A stretch of DNA of 11,395 nt from Candidatus Woesearchaeota archaeon (GCA_016181345.1 JACOZM010000049.1:1-11395), one strand, 5' to 3'. Positions 1 through 7,666 are shown, counted from the first letter of the stretch. The notes: a model not told the origin generated them from the letters alone. Made by a program: numbers and translations.

Positions 1-1
1 G

Positions 2-463
2 GATCAGATAAGATTGGTCAAAGAAACAGGATTCAAAGGGATTTTACACATCGGCCATATCTCCTGTCCGGAAGCTGTCGAGCTTGTAGATCAAGCCAGA
101 GCGGAGATTAAAATTGTTTGCGGGGTAACTCCTCATCATTTATTGTGGGATTATTCTAAATTACAAGAGCCGAATGGAGCATTGTATAAGATGAATCCGC
201 CATTAAGAAGCTGGGAAGACGTAATCAGATTACGAAAATTACTGCAACAAGGAAAGATTGATTGGATTGAAACCGATCATGCTCCGCATGCGATCGGAGA
301 AAAACTTCACGGTTCGAAGAATTGCCCTTCCGGATACCCTTCGCTTTACCTCTATAAAGAGCTTATTGAAAAGAACTTGCCGGCCTGGGGATTAACATCT
401 GAAGAGATCGAAAAATTAACGTTTAGCAATATAGTAAAAACATTTAAGCTAAATCTTATTTAA
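2..463 (+). CDS. pyrC: Dihydroorotase, C-terminal part (5' end outside window)
   Basis: Dihydroorotase interconverts N-carbamoyl-L-aspartate and dihydroorotate in cytosolic pyrimidine synthesis. The frame is open from base 2, so the start and the N-terminal metal-binding HxH lie upstream of the window. Visible family signatures, in order: HIGHIS followed by PEAVELV (the late metal-binding His), VCGVTPHHLLW, KMNPPLRS (substrate contact), and ETDHAPH, which holds the catalytic Asp. The last recognisable block, LTFSNIVKTFKL, matches the usual LTxNPAKIFGL, but the protein stops three residues later. Many dihydroorotases continue with roughly 50-60 residues of a small beta domain, so this is either a short form or C-terminally truncated. 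The usual SGxPGxE stretch reads SGYPSLYLY here. An 11-bp direct repeat (443-453 and 459-469) spans the stop codon. The gene converges on the membrane-protein gene at 523-915. Confidence 0.88.
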   Translation, partial: DQIRLVKETGFKGILHIGHISCPEAVELVDQARAEIKIVCGVTPHHLLWDYSKLQEPNGALYKMNPPLRSWEDVIRLRKLLQQGKIDWIETDHAPHAIGEKLHGSKNCPSGYPSLYLYKELIEKNLPAWGLTSEEIEKLTFSNIVKTFKLNLI

Positions 464-522
464 GCTAAACATTTAATGAACAAATTAAGAAAAGAATTAA
501 AAAAAATTAAAAAATAATCCAA

Positions 523-915
523 TTATTTTCTTTTCTTCTCTCCTGCTTTTGATCTTAAATAAGCCCCAGTAACTGTTGTTACTGCTAACAATTCAACATA
601 GCTTACCCAAAGCCAACCGGAAGAATAAAATGCTCCGAAATCCTTGACAAAGAAAGGTATGGTCACTGCTAAATCTAAGATAGTTCCAACAATTAAAAAG
701 ACGATTCCCAGGTACAACCCTTCTTGCCCATTCGGCTTAACACTCTTGAAGTACATCCATGTGCAGAATACAACAAGAGGGACAAGCAGCACTAAATTTA
801 CAAAGTTTTTTCCAGACTCTGACATTTTTGCTAGCATAACCACTACAACTTCCACAAAAATCAGGAGCCACAATAATATCCCATAGCCTATCCCAGCTTT
901 CCAATTTTTTAACAT
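523..915 (-). CDS. Small four-helix integral membrane protein, unknown function
   Basis: A 130-residue protein with four hydrophobic segments at about residues 8-29, 38-56, 66-90 and 99-119, and a positively charged C-terminus (RSKAGEKKRK) that should lie in the cytoplasm by the positive-inside rule. The third segment (LGIVFLIVGTILDLAVTIPF) carries an Asp inside the membrane. Its G-I-V-x-LD-x-P pattern recalls a widespread family of small four-TM proteins of unknown function in archaea and bacteria. That resemblance is from memory and is not proof. The ATG start is well supported by a strong Shine-Dalgarno (AGAGGTGA on the minus strand, about 923-930) a few bases upstream. A TATA-like TTTAAA around 989-998 would give a leader of about 50 nt. 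No enzymatic motif is visible. Confidence 0.75.
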   Translation of the reverse strand: MLKNWKAGIGYGILLWLLIFVEVVVVMLAKMSESGKNFVNLVLLVPLVVFCTWMYFKSVKPNGQEGLYLGIVFLIVGTILDLAVTIPFFVKDFGAFYSSGWLWVSYVELLAVTTVTGAYLRSKAGEKKRK

Positions 916-1004
916 ATGTTCACCTCTTTTTTAGTCCTAATAATAACAAAAGATAATAATCAGGATTTTTAGAAGTATTCTTTTCATCTTTTTAAATCTA
1001 CTTG

Positions 1005-1037
1005 TTTCTTCTACTTTCTTCTACTACTTTCTTCTAT
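1005..1037. repeat. Short tandem 10-bp pyrimidine-rich repeats
   Basis: The decamer TTTCTTCTAC occurs twice in tandem (1005-1014, 1015-1024), and a near copy TTTCTTCTAT lies at 1028-1037. The array spans the stop codon and last codons of the ATPase gene at 1024-1869. On the minus strand it is a purine-rich GTAGAAGAAA series. It looks like simple slippage expansion. No function can be assigned. Confidence 0.6.
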
Positions 1038-1869
1038 ATCCTTTACTTACCTTCTCGCTCCAAAAGCTCGGTAATGTATTGACTACAAAACCTTGATAGT
1101 TATCTGCATAAATATATGTAATCCCCTCAGTTTCAGCCAGTTCAGTAAAATCTTTTTCTACTTCTTGATACATCTCCCGTATCTTTTTTCGTTCAAAATC
1201 CTTCTGCAATAATGAAGATGGTTTTAAAATTAAATAATCTGCCTGGCGGATAGCATTGATTTCTAGATTGGTAGAATTTTGTGCAATGAAGATAACACTT
1301 AAATCCTTATGCCGTGCTATCAATAAAATGTCTGAAAGGATCTTATTTGCTTTGCTCATCGAGTTTCGGGAAGAGAACTCTATTCCTCCTTCATCGATAA
1401 GCAGAACTGCATTCGTGTCAATTTCTTCTACTGATCGGATAACTTTAATCCAGGCTGGAAGCTCTTCTTCTTTAAAACCAAGAGCGTAAGCGTATTTTTC
1501 GCTCTTTGCAGCAAAATTTTCCAAAATCCTTGTTCCTATCGCTGTTTTTCCAGTTCCTCGCGCTCCTAAGATGATTCCTATGGTACTTTTATTCGTCATC
1601 AATTTTTTCTCAAATGCCGAAAAGCTTCCCGTCTTATTTCTGATTTCTCGAAGAGGAGAATATTTTGCTATGATCTTTGGACGTTGTGATTCAGCCTTCT
1701 TTTTTTTGCTGATCTCTTTTTGCTTGACGTAGGCGCTGGTTATTTTTCTGCCGATCAGCTTGAGGATGAAATATATCCCCTTAAAGGGATAAACAAAGAT
1801 GAGTTTTGAGAGAACTATCAACACCTTACCAAAAAATGATCCGCTTGCCTTTTTAACTCTCTTTTTCAT
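1024..1869 (-). CDS. Membrane-anchored P-loop ATPase, Zot/HerA-FtsK-like
   Basis: A 281-residue NTPase. A very basic N-terminus (MKKRVKK) precedes a hydrophobic stretch at about residues 14-40 that should anchor it to the membrane. A Lys-rich linker (50-65) leads to the ATPase core. Walker A is GARGTGKT (102-109). Walker B is AVLLIDE (154-160), followed by GG. A strand ending in FIAQNS (194-199) sits where this group carries a sensor/polar residue. Together with the ARHKDLSVIFIAQN stretch, this resembles Zot (filamentous phage gp1-like) and packaging or translocation ATPases of the HerA/FtsK group. The family assignment is inference; a P-loop ATPase is certain. I chose the ATG at 1869 over the in-frame TTG at 1872 because a GAGG (1878-1881) is well spaced from it. 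This may be a remnant of a virus or integrative element, but no capsid or integrase gene is nearby. Confidence 0.72.
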   Translation of the reverse strand: MKKRVKKASGSFFGKVLIVLSKLIFVYPFKGIYFILKLIGRKITSAYVKQKEISKKKKAESQRPKIIAKYSPLREIRNKTGSFSAFEKKLMTNKSTIGIILGARGTGKTAIGTRILENFAAKSEKYAYALGFKEEELPAWIKVIRSVEEIDTNAVLLIDEGGIEFSSRNSMSKANKILSDILLIARHKDLSVIFIAQNSTNLEINAIRQADYLILKPSSLLQKDFERKKIREMYQEVEKDFTELAETEGITYIYADNYQGFVVNTLPSFWSEKVSKGYRRK

Positions 1870-1950
1870 CAATCCTGCCTCTTTTTAATAATTAAACTAG
1901 TTGATAATCTGTTGAATTTGAAAACCTGTTAATTTCTAAAATCCACCAAA

Positions 1951-1981
1951 GCTGAAAACAGTGTTATTAACGCTGAAAACA
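1951..1981. repeat. Two direct copies of GCTGAAAACA in the intergenic gap
   Basis: Perfect 10-bp direct repeats at 1951-1960 and 1972-1981 are 21 bp apart, about two helical turns on the same face of the DNA. They lie in the gap between the 809-residue gene (ending at 2063) and the ATPase gene, upstream of the ATPase promoter region. Two same-face sites would suit a regulator dimer, but they could be chance in AT-rich DNA. Nothing else is recognisable in 1873-2062. Confidence 0.35.
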
Positions 1982-2062
1982 TATTAAAGGTAAAACTGTT
2001 TGAATACTATCAGTCTTCTTCTAGAAATATAGTTTTTCTTATAAATGTTATGGCTTGCTTAC

Positions 2063-4492
2063 TTAGGGATTCGACGGAGAAGATAGTAGCAATTCTCTTC
2101 TATTTTCCATATAATTTCCTAAGCCTTCTGTTCCTGCTGTTAATCGTTCTGCTTCCGCAATCCGTAAAACGTCAGTAAGCCGGAAACAAGCTTCAGGATG
2201 ACGTCTAGTGCCAGGGTAATCTATCTGATAAGAATAAATTTTTCCATGACTGGCAAGATCTAACATTCGCTGATGCAAATCCCTATTTAATCTGGCTAAG
2301 GCGCTTCCGTGAACATATTCTTCATGCATTCCTAATCTTCCTGCACGAACGATAAGGTTAGAGATAGAGTTGTCTTGGATTGCAAATTCTCTCATATCCA
2401 ATTCTCCTCCTGTAATCTCCTGATAATCACGCTTAACTTGTTCGATATCAGGAATGTGCTTAATATCATCAACTAATCCATGCTTAAGGATTAAGATTTC
2501 TGTAAGCAATCGTACTGTTCTTGTTTCCCAAGGATTATTCTCTACTTTTTTCCGTAAGTCAACCCGATAAGGTTTTAATTCATCTTCAATAATGGCTACA
2601 GGAATATTCCCACTGAAATACAATGAGCCGATAGCTCTAACGATAGGAATAACATACCCAGGAACAATTTCTCCCTCGTTAAAATCCCCATACATTTTGC
2701 TTAATGCATCGTCAATACTCTCTGGGCGGAATAATATTTGGGTTTTTGCTACGGGTTTATAGGGGTCTCTCTCCTCCAAACCGCGTTTAGAGTCAGATAC
2801 TGTTAATACTTCTTCAGTCTCTTCAACAAGTTCTGTCAATTGAATCGGCCTGCTTCCCAGCAATGCTTCTCTGATAACTTTATGGCCTATTGGCAATCCT
2901 CGTGCAGAAAAATAATCTCTGACTCTGCTGAAAGCCTGTTCTTGAGAAAGTATAAACCTCTCTTTCACTTGATCATACAGAGAGATCAAAAGAGATGGAA
3001 CTTCCATTAAGACATGCCCCCCTCGGCTTTCTTCTTTCCTTGGCTTTAATAGATCAAGAATATCTTTTCGTTCTACTGCTCCGTCAAAAGCATCGTATAG
3101 ATGTTCTCGTCTGCTAGTACCATTTCTTCCTGAACTTTCCAGATATGTTCGAATAATTCTCCATGCCTCTCTTGTACCAATCTCATTAGGCGTATCTCCT
3201 ACTTTTTCTTGGATTCTTAAAGAACTGGCTCCAATCTCTTCTGCCGTCAGCCAATGAACTCCTTTTTTTTGTCTGGCTTGGATAATTTCGGGTTCAACAT
3301 AAACTCCAGGCATTTCCAATCGTTCTCTGAGCTCGTTCATAACAATATTTCCAAAACTATCTTCTCCTTCTTCAGTTGGCGGCAGAGCCATTTCTTCTAA
3401 GAATAGTACAATGTTTTCCAGCCGATATGTTCTCGACATTCCTGGCTCGGGAAGAATCCTGCCCATTCTTCTCAGTTCTTGAAGATGGAAGATTGACATT
3501 TCTTTAGCTTCATCGCCGTAAGATTCTAATAAGCTGCCTTGAATAGCTGCTTCATCAACTAAAAGATGAGGTGTGTAGCGAAACCTGATTGTCTTCTGAC
3601 GATGAGGTTGATCATTCTTGCCGAGTAGAGGAACAACACAATCCCTATATGTCGAGCTTTTTAATGTAGTTACGCCTAAATAAAATTCCCCTTCTCTTCT
3701 CCCAAAGCCTGTTAGGCTGGCTAGAAATTCAGCAGGGAATGTCGCCGTCTGTAATGAAAATAAAATATTCGGACTGTCATCTTTTCCTTCTTGGCCTCGA
3801 AGATTTTGCCTCATTTTTGGACGTTGGACAGCATAGCCATGATTAGGGTTAAAGAAAAATTCTCGCACTTGACCTCGAGGAAATAAATAACTATAAGTTG
3901 CACCATTAAATTCTCTTCTTCCTATAACTCTACCGCTGAGAGCTCCATCTTTTGCTACTCTCATTCTATCATAATAAAATTTTTCATATTGAGGTGGGAG
4001 CCCATTTTGCACATCCCACATCATCATCAAGACTCTTAACTCTCCGGAACTTACTTCTACTGCCCTTCCTAGCCCTTCAACATATTTATGTACATCAAAA
4101 CGGGCTAATCTTTTAGGATTGCTTAGGATATCTTCCAATCCATCTTGTCCGATGTACGTTCCTAATAAGAGTCTTTCCTCACTGCCGTCTACTTCTTCAA
4201 AATCAGTATTCCCAAAATATCTTCTTACTAGATTTCTTGCATGTCCTGCGGTAAATCTCCAGCTTTTTGGTTTGCCCAGACGCCCTTTTTTAACTTCTCT
4301 TTCGAGTAAAGAAGTAGCTTTATTTTCCGGTTTAGGACGTCCTTGTTCCCCCATTGCCCATTTTAGAACTTCAAAGAGATCTCTTCGCGCTATGCGGTAG
4401 TCAGCACCTTCGCGCTCTTCTATCTGCTCTAAAGTTGCTTCTAGTAATTGTTGAGAATCTCTTTCCTCATCATCATAATCTTCTCTTCTCAT
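2063..4492 (-). CDS. 809-residue protein with recurring HTH-like modules, unknown function
   Basis: I do not recognise this protein as a named family. It is charged and soluble, with no signal peptide, membrane segment, Cys cluster or P-loop. The N-terminus is very acidic (residues 1-28). A recurring pattern is visible: a helix, then G-R/K-I/L, a variable loop, then an aromatic-R-L/F strand, then a helix with hydrophobic i, i+3, i+4 spacing. Copies are at about 61-93 (KKGRLG to WRFTAGHARNLVRRYF), 335-368 (RMGRIL to TYRLENIVLFLEEM) and 740-784 (SHGKIY to CFRLTDVLRIAEAERL), with a weaker one at 171-212. This resembles the wing and helix of MerR/excisionase-type winged HTH domains, so a DNA-binding or structural role is possible (inference). 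Its TATA box (4514-4522) is about 26 nt from the ATG, so the mRNA is probably leaderless. The ORF is intact, which argues for a real gene. Confidence 0.8.
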   Translation of the reverse strand: MRREDYDDEERDSQQLLEATLEQIEEREGADYRIARRDLFEVLKWAMGEQGRPKPENKATSLLEREVKKGRLGKPKSWRFTAGHARNLVRRYFGNTDFEEVDGSEERLLLGTYIGQDGLEDILSNPKRLARFDVHKYVEGLGRAVEVSSGELRVLMMMWDVQNGLPPQYEKFYYDRMRVAKDGALSGRVIGRREFNGATYSYLFPRGQVREFFFNPNHGYAVQRPKMRQNLRGQEGKDDSPNILFSLQTATFPAEFLASLTGFGRREGEFYLGVTTLKSSTYRDCVVPLLGKNDQPHRQKTIRFRYTPHLLVDEAAIQGSLLESYGDEAKEMSIFHLQELRRMGRILPEPGMSRTYRLENIVLFLEEMALPPTEEGEDSFGNIVMNELRERLEMPGVYVEPEIIQARQKKGVHWLTAEEIGASSLRIQEKVGDTPNEIGTREAWRIIRTYLESSGRNGTSRREHLYDAFDGAVERKDILDLLKPRKEESRGGHVLMEVPSLLISLYDQVKERFILSQEQAFSRVRDYFSARGLPIGHKVIREALLGSRPIQLTELVEETEEVLTVSDSKRGLEERDPYKPVAKTQILFRPESIDDALSKMYGDFNEGEIVPGYVIPIVRAIGSLYFSGNIPVAIIEDELKPYRVDLRKKVENNPWETRTVRLLTEILILKHGLVDDIKHIPDIEQVKRDYQEITGGELDMREFAIQDNSISNLIVRAGRLGMHEEYVHGSALARLNRDLHQRMLDLASHGKIYSYQIDYPGTRRHPEACFRLTDVLRIAEAERLTAGTEGLGNYMENRRELLLSSPSNP

Positions 4493-4513
4493 CGTTGGAC
4501 CTATTAATTCCTT

Positions 4514-4522
4514 ATTTTTAAA
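4514..4522 (-). promoter_or_regulatory. TATA box for the 809-residue gene
   Basis: On the minus strand the sequence reads TTTAAAAAT, centred about 26 nt before the ATG at 4492, which places transcription start at the start codon itself. No Shine-Dalgarno is needed or seen. Short GAAACAA motifs recur at 4580, 4614, 4630 and 4648 in the same gap (4493-4706); the rest of the gap holds nothing I recognise. Confidence 0.5.
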
Positions 4523-4676
4523 CTTTTAGATATATAAGAATAGATAACCCAAAGGAAGTTCCAAGTTCTGTCAATAATAGAAACAACAACACTTTAAGAA
4601 ATAATACATCCCAAGAAACAATAATAACAGAAACAATGTCAATCAAAGAAACAATACCTAGAAGTGCAAAGCAATA

Positions 4677-4684
4677 TTTTTAAA
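4677..4684 (+). promoter_or_regulatory. TATA box for trm5
   Basis: TTTTTAAA is centred about 26 nt upstream of the ATG at 4707, so the predicted transcript starts at or next to the start codon (leaderless). No Shine-Dalgarno precedes this ATG. Confidence 0.55.
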
Positions 4685-4706
4685 CTCATGACTATTCCAT
4701 CCTGAC

Positions 4707-5726
4707 ATGCTCGCAGCTAAAACAACGTTAATTCATGCAGAAGAAGTAAAAAATATTTTGATTAAAAAAAATTTTCTTGATCATCGTTATCTGCCGATAA
4801 AGGAATTTGGAGTTATCTTTTTCCCTCTTCTCAAAAAGGTAAAAATTCCTAAGGCAGAAATTATTGATGTAGCTATGGACTTTCCAAAAAAGCCTCTTCC
4901 TCTGACTATTGAAGGCCTATTGGAAAACAAGATCAGCAAAGAAGAATTAAAAAAGATTCCTAAAAGTCAGGAAATTATCGGAACAATTCTTATCTTAGAA
5001 ATACCTGAAGAGCTGGAGCATCACGAGAAGAAAATTGCTGAAGCTTATCTCTTATTGAATAAGCATGTGGAAACTGTCGTTAAGAAAGCAAAGATGCATG
5101 AAGGAACTTATCGGACAAGAAAAGTAAAGGTATTAGCAGGAAAAAAGAAGAAAGAAACACTTCATCTCGAAAACGGGATCAAATTAAAACTTCATCTGGA
5201 AAAAACGTATTTTTCTGCCCGAAGCGCCAACGAAAGAATGAGAATAGCTCAACTTGTTAAGCCAGGAGAAGAAATTTTAGTGATGTTTTCCGGCGCTGCC
5301 CCTTATCCTCTCGTCTTAGCCAGGCACACTCCAGCAAAAATAATCTATGGAATAGAATTAAACCCTTCTGCTCACCAATATGCTTTGCAGAATGTCGAAA
5401 TAAATAACCTTCAAAATAAAGTTATTATTTATCAAGGCGATGTCAGAAAAATAGTTCCAAGTATGCATCAGACTTTTGACAGGATTATCATGCCTCTGCC
5501 GAAGACGAGCGAGGAATTTCTTGATGTAGCTCTTCCAAAAGCTAAGAAGAAGGGAATGACCCATCTTTATGCTTTCTTTAATGAAAAGAATCTTGCAGAT
5601 GAAAAGAAAAAAATAAAAAATATTTGTCATCAGCTTAACTATAATGTTAAAATCATTAGAACAGTAAAATGCGGCCAATTTTCTCCTGGAACATTTAGAT
5701 GGTGCTTTGATTTGATGGTTATGTAA
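4707..5726 (+). CDS. trm5: tRNA (guanine-37-N1)-methyltransferase Trm5
   Basis: Trm5 uses S-adenosylmethionine to methylate N1 of G37 next to the anticodon, which prevents +1 frameshifting; the same step starts wyosine synthesis in archaea. The 339 residues follow the family layout. An N-terminal D1-like region (about 1-75) precedes the D2 RNA-contacting part with IIGTILILEIPEEL and the GTYRTRKVKVLAG block (matching GxfRxRxlxxLaG). Then come ENGIKLKLHLEKTYFSARSANERMRIA, matching the diagnostic YFSPRLAxER, and the Rossmann methyltransferase core. SAM motif I reads VMFSGAAPYPLV where most members have DMFAGVGPF, so the Asp is replaced by Val. Next are IELNPSAHQYALQN, GDVRK, and IIMPLP in the catalytic-loop position (usually MNLP). 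The C-terminus PGTFRWCFDLMV is typical. TYW2-type paralogues share this fold, but overall agreement favours Trm5. Confidence 0.85.
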   Translation: MLAAKTTLIHAEEVKNILIKKNFLDHRYLPIKEFGVIFFPLLKKVKIPKAEIIDVAMDFPKKPLPLTIEGLLENKISKEELKKIPKSQEIIGTILILEIPEELEHHEKKIAEAYLLLNKHVETVVKKAKMHEGTYRTRKVKVLAGKKKKETLHLENGIKLKLHLEKTYFSARSANERMRIAQLVKPGEEILVMFSGAAPYPLVLARHTPAKIIYGIELNPSAHQYALQNVEINNLQNKVIIYQGDVRKIVPSMHQTFDRIIMPLPKTSEEFLDVALPKAKKKGMTHLYAFFNEKNLADEKKKIKNICHQLNYNVKIIRTVKCGQFSPGTFRWCFDLMVM

Positions 5727-5779
5727 GGTCTATGTGCGCTGAGAAGTTACATCCGTTAATCATTTCCTTTCGGATCATC

Positions 5780-5791
5780 TGGTGTTCACCA
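5780..5791. repeat. Short palindrome between convergent genes
   Basis: TGGTG-TT-CACCA lies between the convergent trm5 (ending at 5726) and endonuclease-like (ending at 5813) genes. As RNA it could form a four-pair hairpin with a GTTC loop. It is not followed by a T tract, so a terminator role is not clear. The rest of this 86-bp gap shows nothing recognisable. Confidence 0.3.
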
Positions 5792-5812
5792 CTGTCATTG
5801 CGCATTCCATCC

Positions 5813-6847
5813 TTACTTATTTCTCTTTATCAAATCTTCTAAAACTTCTTGTTTCTCTGATGCGTATAAAAAACTAAATTGATTATAAAACTTGTGTAGA
5901 TTTTCTTTGCCTTTGAGGTAAAACCTCCCATAAAATTGTCTCCCTTTCTGCTTTCTTAATTGAATGTGAGATGTTGAAATACCAAAATGATTAAGCATTG
6001 TTCTGATTTGGTTTAGAAATTCTATTAAGTTTGGGACATATTCTTTACACTTAGAAAGAACAAACTGGATTCTCCACCTATTATTTGAAGGGGCAGAGCC
6101 TTCATTTCCGATTACCGTTGACAAGAAGATTTTCTTTATTTCATCTGGTCCATGATAAATCCAATTTTGGATTAAAAATGGTTGAAATACTTTATTTCCT
6201 TTTTTAGCGCCTAATTCTTGGAGCAATTTGGACAGTGCTGTGCTCTTACATACTTCAACTACATAAGATTCTCCTGTTGTTGCTTTCTTAATTTTAAACT
6301 CTTCCTTTTCAAATTCGGTCTTAAAGTTTTTTACAAATGATATCGCATCTTTTTTTCTTCGGAAAAAGAAATTTACATTGCCCCTTTTGATATGACCGTC
6401 ACACATTGAAAATCCGGTTAATAAAGCTAAAAATTGCTGAATATCAAGACTCTCAAAATTTATTAAAGGATATTTTTGGATAAATTTAAACTCCATGTTT
6501 ATTCTTAGTTCATGGTCCATCCTTAATAGTTCAAATTCACTCTTGTCAATTTCTGTTATTAACTCACTTTTATTCTCAAAATAGTAAGGCAGCAAATAGT
6601 TTTGATAAATCTCTTCTAGTTTTTCTGTATTTGAATAAGAATAATAGAACCCTTTAGTTAATTGAATCGGCGTCCTGGATATAAAATGACTCTTATGAAG
6701 CCGAGTAAGAATCATGGTAATAATGCTTTTTTCAGTGTTTGTTCCCAATTTCTTCAATTCAGATAATATGCCTGAAGAATTAAAGACTTCGTCTGGATTT
6801 TCCTTAAAAATAGTATGGACTATTTGATGTACTGATAAATTGTTCAT
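5813..6847 (-). CDS. Free-standing LAGLIDADG-type homing endonuclease-like protein with N-terminal winged helix
   Basis: A 344-residue protein. Residues 1-75 look like a winged-helix domain (HQIVHTIF, SSGILSELKKLG, then a wing-like ISRTPIQLTKGFYYS). Two LAGLIDADG-type helices follow: ALLTGFSMCDGHI (141-153), with acidic D150, and FLSTVIGNEGSA (241-252), with acidic E249. Each is followed by a basic beta-rich segment (NVNFFFRRKKDAISFVKNF; RWRIQFVLSKCKEY), as expected for the DNA-contacting sheets of a single-chain enzyme. Both acidic positions are present, so nuclease activity is possible. The gene is not inside an intron or intein that I can see. A WhiA-like regulatory use of the same fold is the alternative. 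The ATG at 6847 has a GAGG (6858-6861) 10 nt upstream and a TATA box at 6886-6894. Confidence 0.75.
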   Translation of the reverse strand: MNNLSVHQIVHTIFKENPDEVFNSSGILSELKKLGTNTEKSIITMILTRLHKSHFISRTPIQLTKGFYYSYSNTEKLEEIYQNYLLPYYFENKSELITEIDKSEFELLRMDHELRINMEFKFIQKYPLINFESLDIQQFLALLTGFSMCDGHIKRGNVNFFFRRKKDAISFVKNFKTEFEKEEFKIKKATTGESYVVEVCKSTALSKLLQELGAKKGNKVFQPFLIQNWIYHGPDEIKKIFLSTVIGNEGSAPSNNRWRIQFVLSKCKEYVPNLIEFLNQIRTMLNHFGISTSHIQLRKQKGRQFYGRFYLKGKENLHKFYNQFSFLYASEKQEVLEDLIKRNK

Positions 6848-6885
6848 CTATGTGTTGCCTCTTTTTAGGATTAGAAAAAGGACCG

Positions 6886-6894
6886 ATTTATATA
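6886..6894 (-). promoter_or_regulatory. TATA box for the LAGLIDADG gene
   Basis: TATATAAAT on the minus strand predicts a start near 6864, leaving a 17-nt leader that contains GAGG. The 142-bp gap 6848-6989 is a divergent promoter region shared with the hydrolase gene. Confidence 0.5.
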
Positions 6895-6941
6895 CTATTT
6901 GTGGACTTGTCTAGTGGGTATGTGGTGTATTATTAAAAAGG

Positions 6942-6951
6942 TTTTTAAATA
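6942..6951 (+). promoter_or_regulatory. TATA box for the hydrolase gene
   Basis: TTTTTAAATA predicts transcription start near 6972 and an 18-nt leader before the ATG at 6990. The only purine stretch is AAGGA at 6983-6987, very close to the ATG, so its role as a ribosome site is doubtful. Confidence 0.45.
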
Positions 6952-6989
6952 TAAACTAAATCATATTGAATCTATAAAAACTAAGGATC

Positions 6990-7553
6990 ATGGCAACAAT
7001 TTTCATCTTTCACGGAATAGAAGGAAGTGATAAAGAGAATTGGTTTCCTTGGCTGAAGAAGGAGCTGGGGCTTTTAGGACATCAAGTTTTCGTCCCTAAT
7101 TTTCCTAACTCTGACTCCCCTAATGTACAAGAATGGATGGATTTCTTTGCCCAGAACTACGCAGATAAATTAACCAAAGACTCTGTGTTTATCGGGCATA
7201 GCTTAAGTGTTTCTTTTATCTTAAGCCTTTTAGAAAAATACTCAGTTAAGGCAGCTTTTTTAGTCGCCGGCTTTTGCAGTCCTGTAAATAACAAATACCA
7301 AGAAAGAATGGTTTCATTTACTGATAAAGAATTTGACTGGAAAACGGTAAAAAAACATTGTCCTAAATTTGTAATTTTTAACTCTGACAATGATCCTTAT
7401 ATTACTTTGGAAAAAAGCCAAGAATTAGCCGACAATCTACAAGTCAAAGCTATTTTAATCAAGAATGGCGGGCATCTCAACAAAAAATCCGGGTTTGCAG
7501 AATTTCCGTTGCTGCTGGAGGAGATCAAGAAATGGTTAGGTAACTATTCGTAA
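6990..7553 (+). CDS. RBBP9/YdeN-type alpha/beta serine hydrolase
   Basis: A 187-residue cytosolic protein, the normal length for this minimal alpha/beta-hydrolase family, whose members are serine hydrolases of poorly defined substrate. The N-terminal strand IFIFHGIEGS gives the oxyanion-hole HG. ENWFPWLKKEL and FPNSDSPNVQEWM match the family's W-pW-L and P...Dxp...W blocks. The nucleophile elbow is GHSLSV, with Ser71. The acid is in NSDNDPYI (Asp135, the usual SxxDP position), and the base is His162 in NGGHLN. The triad is therefore complete. It lies downstream of a divergent promoter and ends about 80 bp before the DGR promoter. It is probably a separate transcript, with no obvious functional link to the DGR. 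Confidence 0.85.
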   Translation: MATIFIFHGIEGSDKENWFPWLKKELGLLGHQVFVPNFPNSDSPNVQEWMDFFAQNYADKLTKDSVFIGHSLSVSFILSLLEKYSVKAAFLVAGFCSPVNNKYQERMVSFTDKEFDWKTVKKHCPKFVIFNSDNDPYITLEKSQELADNLQVKAILIKNGGHLNKKSGFAEFPLLLEEIKKWLGNYS

Positions 7554-7606
7554 TCATTCTCCTGAGTTGAAAAAACAAGTAAATCAGAAAATTATGCAAC
7601 CACTTA

Positions 7607-7620
7607 CTACTAGGTAGTAG
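7607..7620. promoter_or_regulatory. Palindrome upstream of the DGR promoter (possible operator)
   Basis: CTACTA-GG-TAGTAG is a perfect 6+6 inverted repeat ending 14 bp before the TATA box at 7635-7642. That position is suitable for an activator or repressor near the BRE. It could also end the upstream hydrolase transcript as a hairpin, although the 2-base spacer is too tight for a full stem. Confidence 0.4.
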
Positions 7621-7634
7621 AATTATCCGCAAGA

Positions 7635-7642
7635 TTTATAAA
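7635..7642 (+). promoter_or_regulatory. TATA box for the DGR target operon
   Basis: TTTATAAA is centred about 28 nt upstream of the ATG at 7667, so the predicted start is at or within a few bases of that codon. This supports the ATG at 7667 over the upstream in-frame TTG at 7646, which would lie between TATA and the start site. Confidence 0.6.
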
Positions 7643-7666
7643 TTATTGGTTATTTTTATCCCTAAA

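Noticed and set aside
644..886. Open frame on the plus strand opposite the membrane-protein gene
   Set aside because: It lies antisense to a gene with a strong ribosome site and clear membrane segments; its product has no family resemblance.
4580..4654. Four GAAACAA motifs resembling a short CRISPR-like or operator array
   Set aside because: The spacing is irregular (34, 16 and 18 nt) and the motif is low-complexity in A-rich DNA; no spacers or cas genes.
5358..5678. Open frame on the minus strand opposite trm5
   Set aside because: It is an antisense shadow of the conserved methyltransferase domain.
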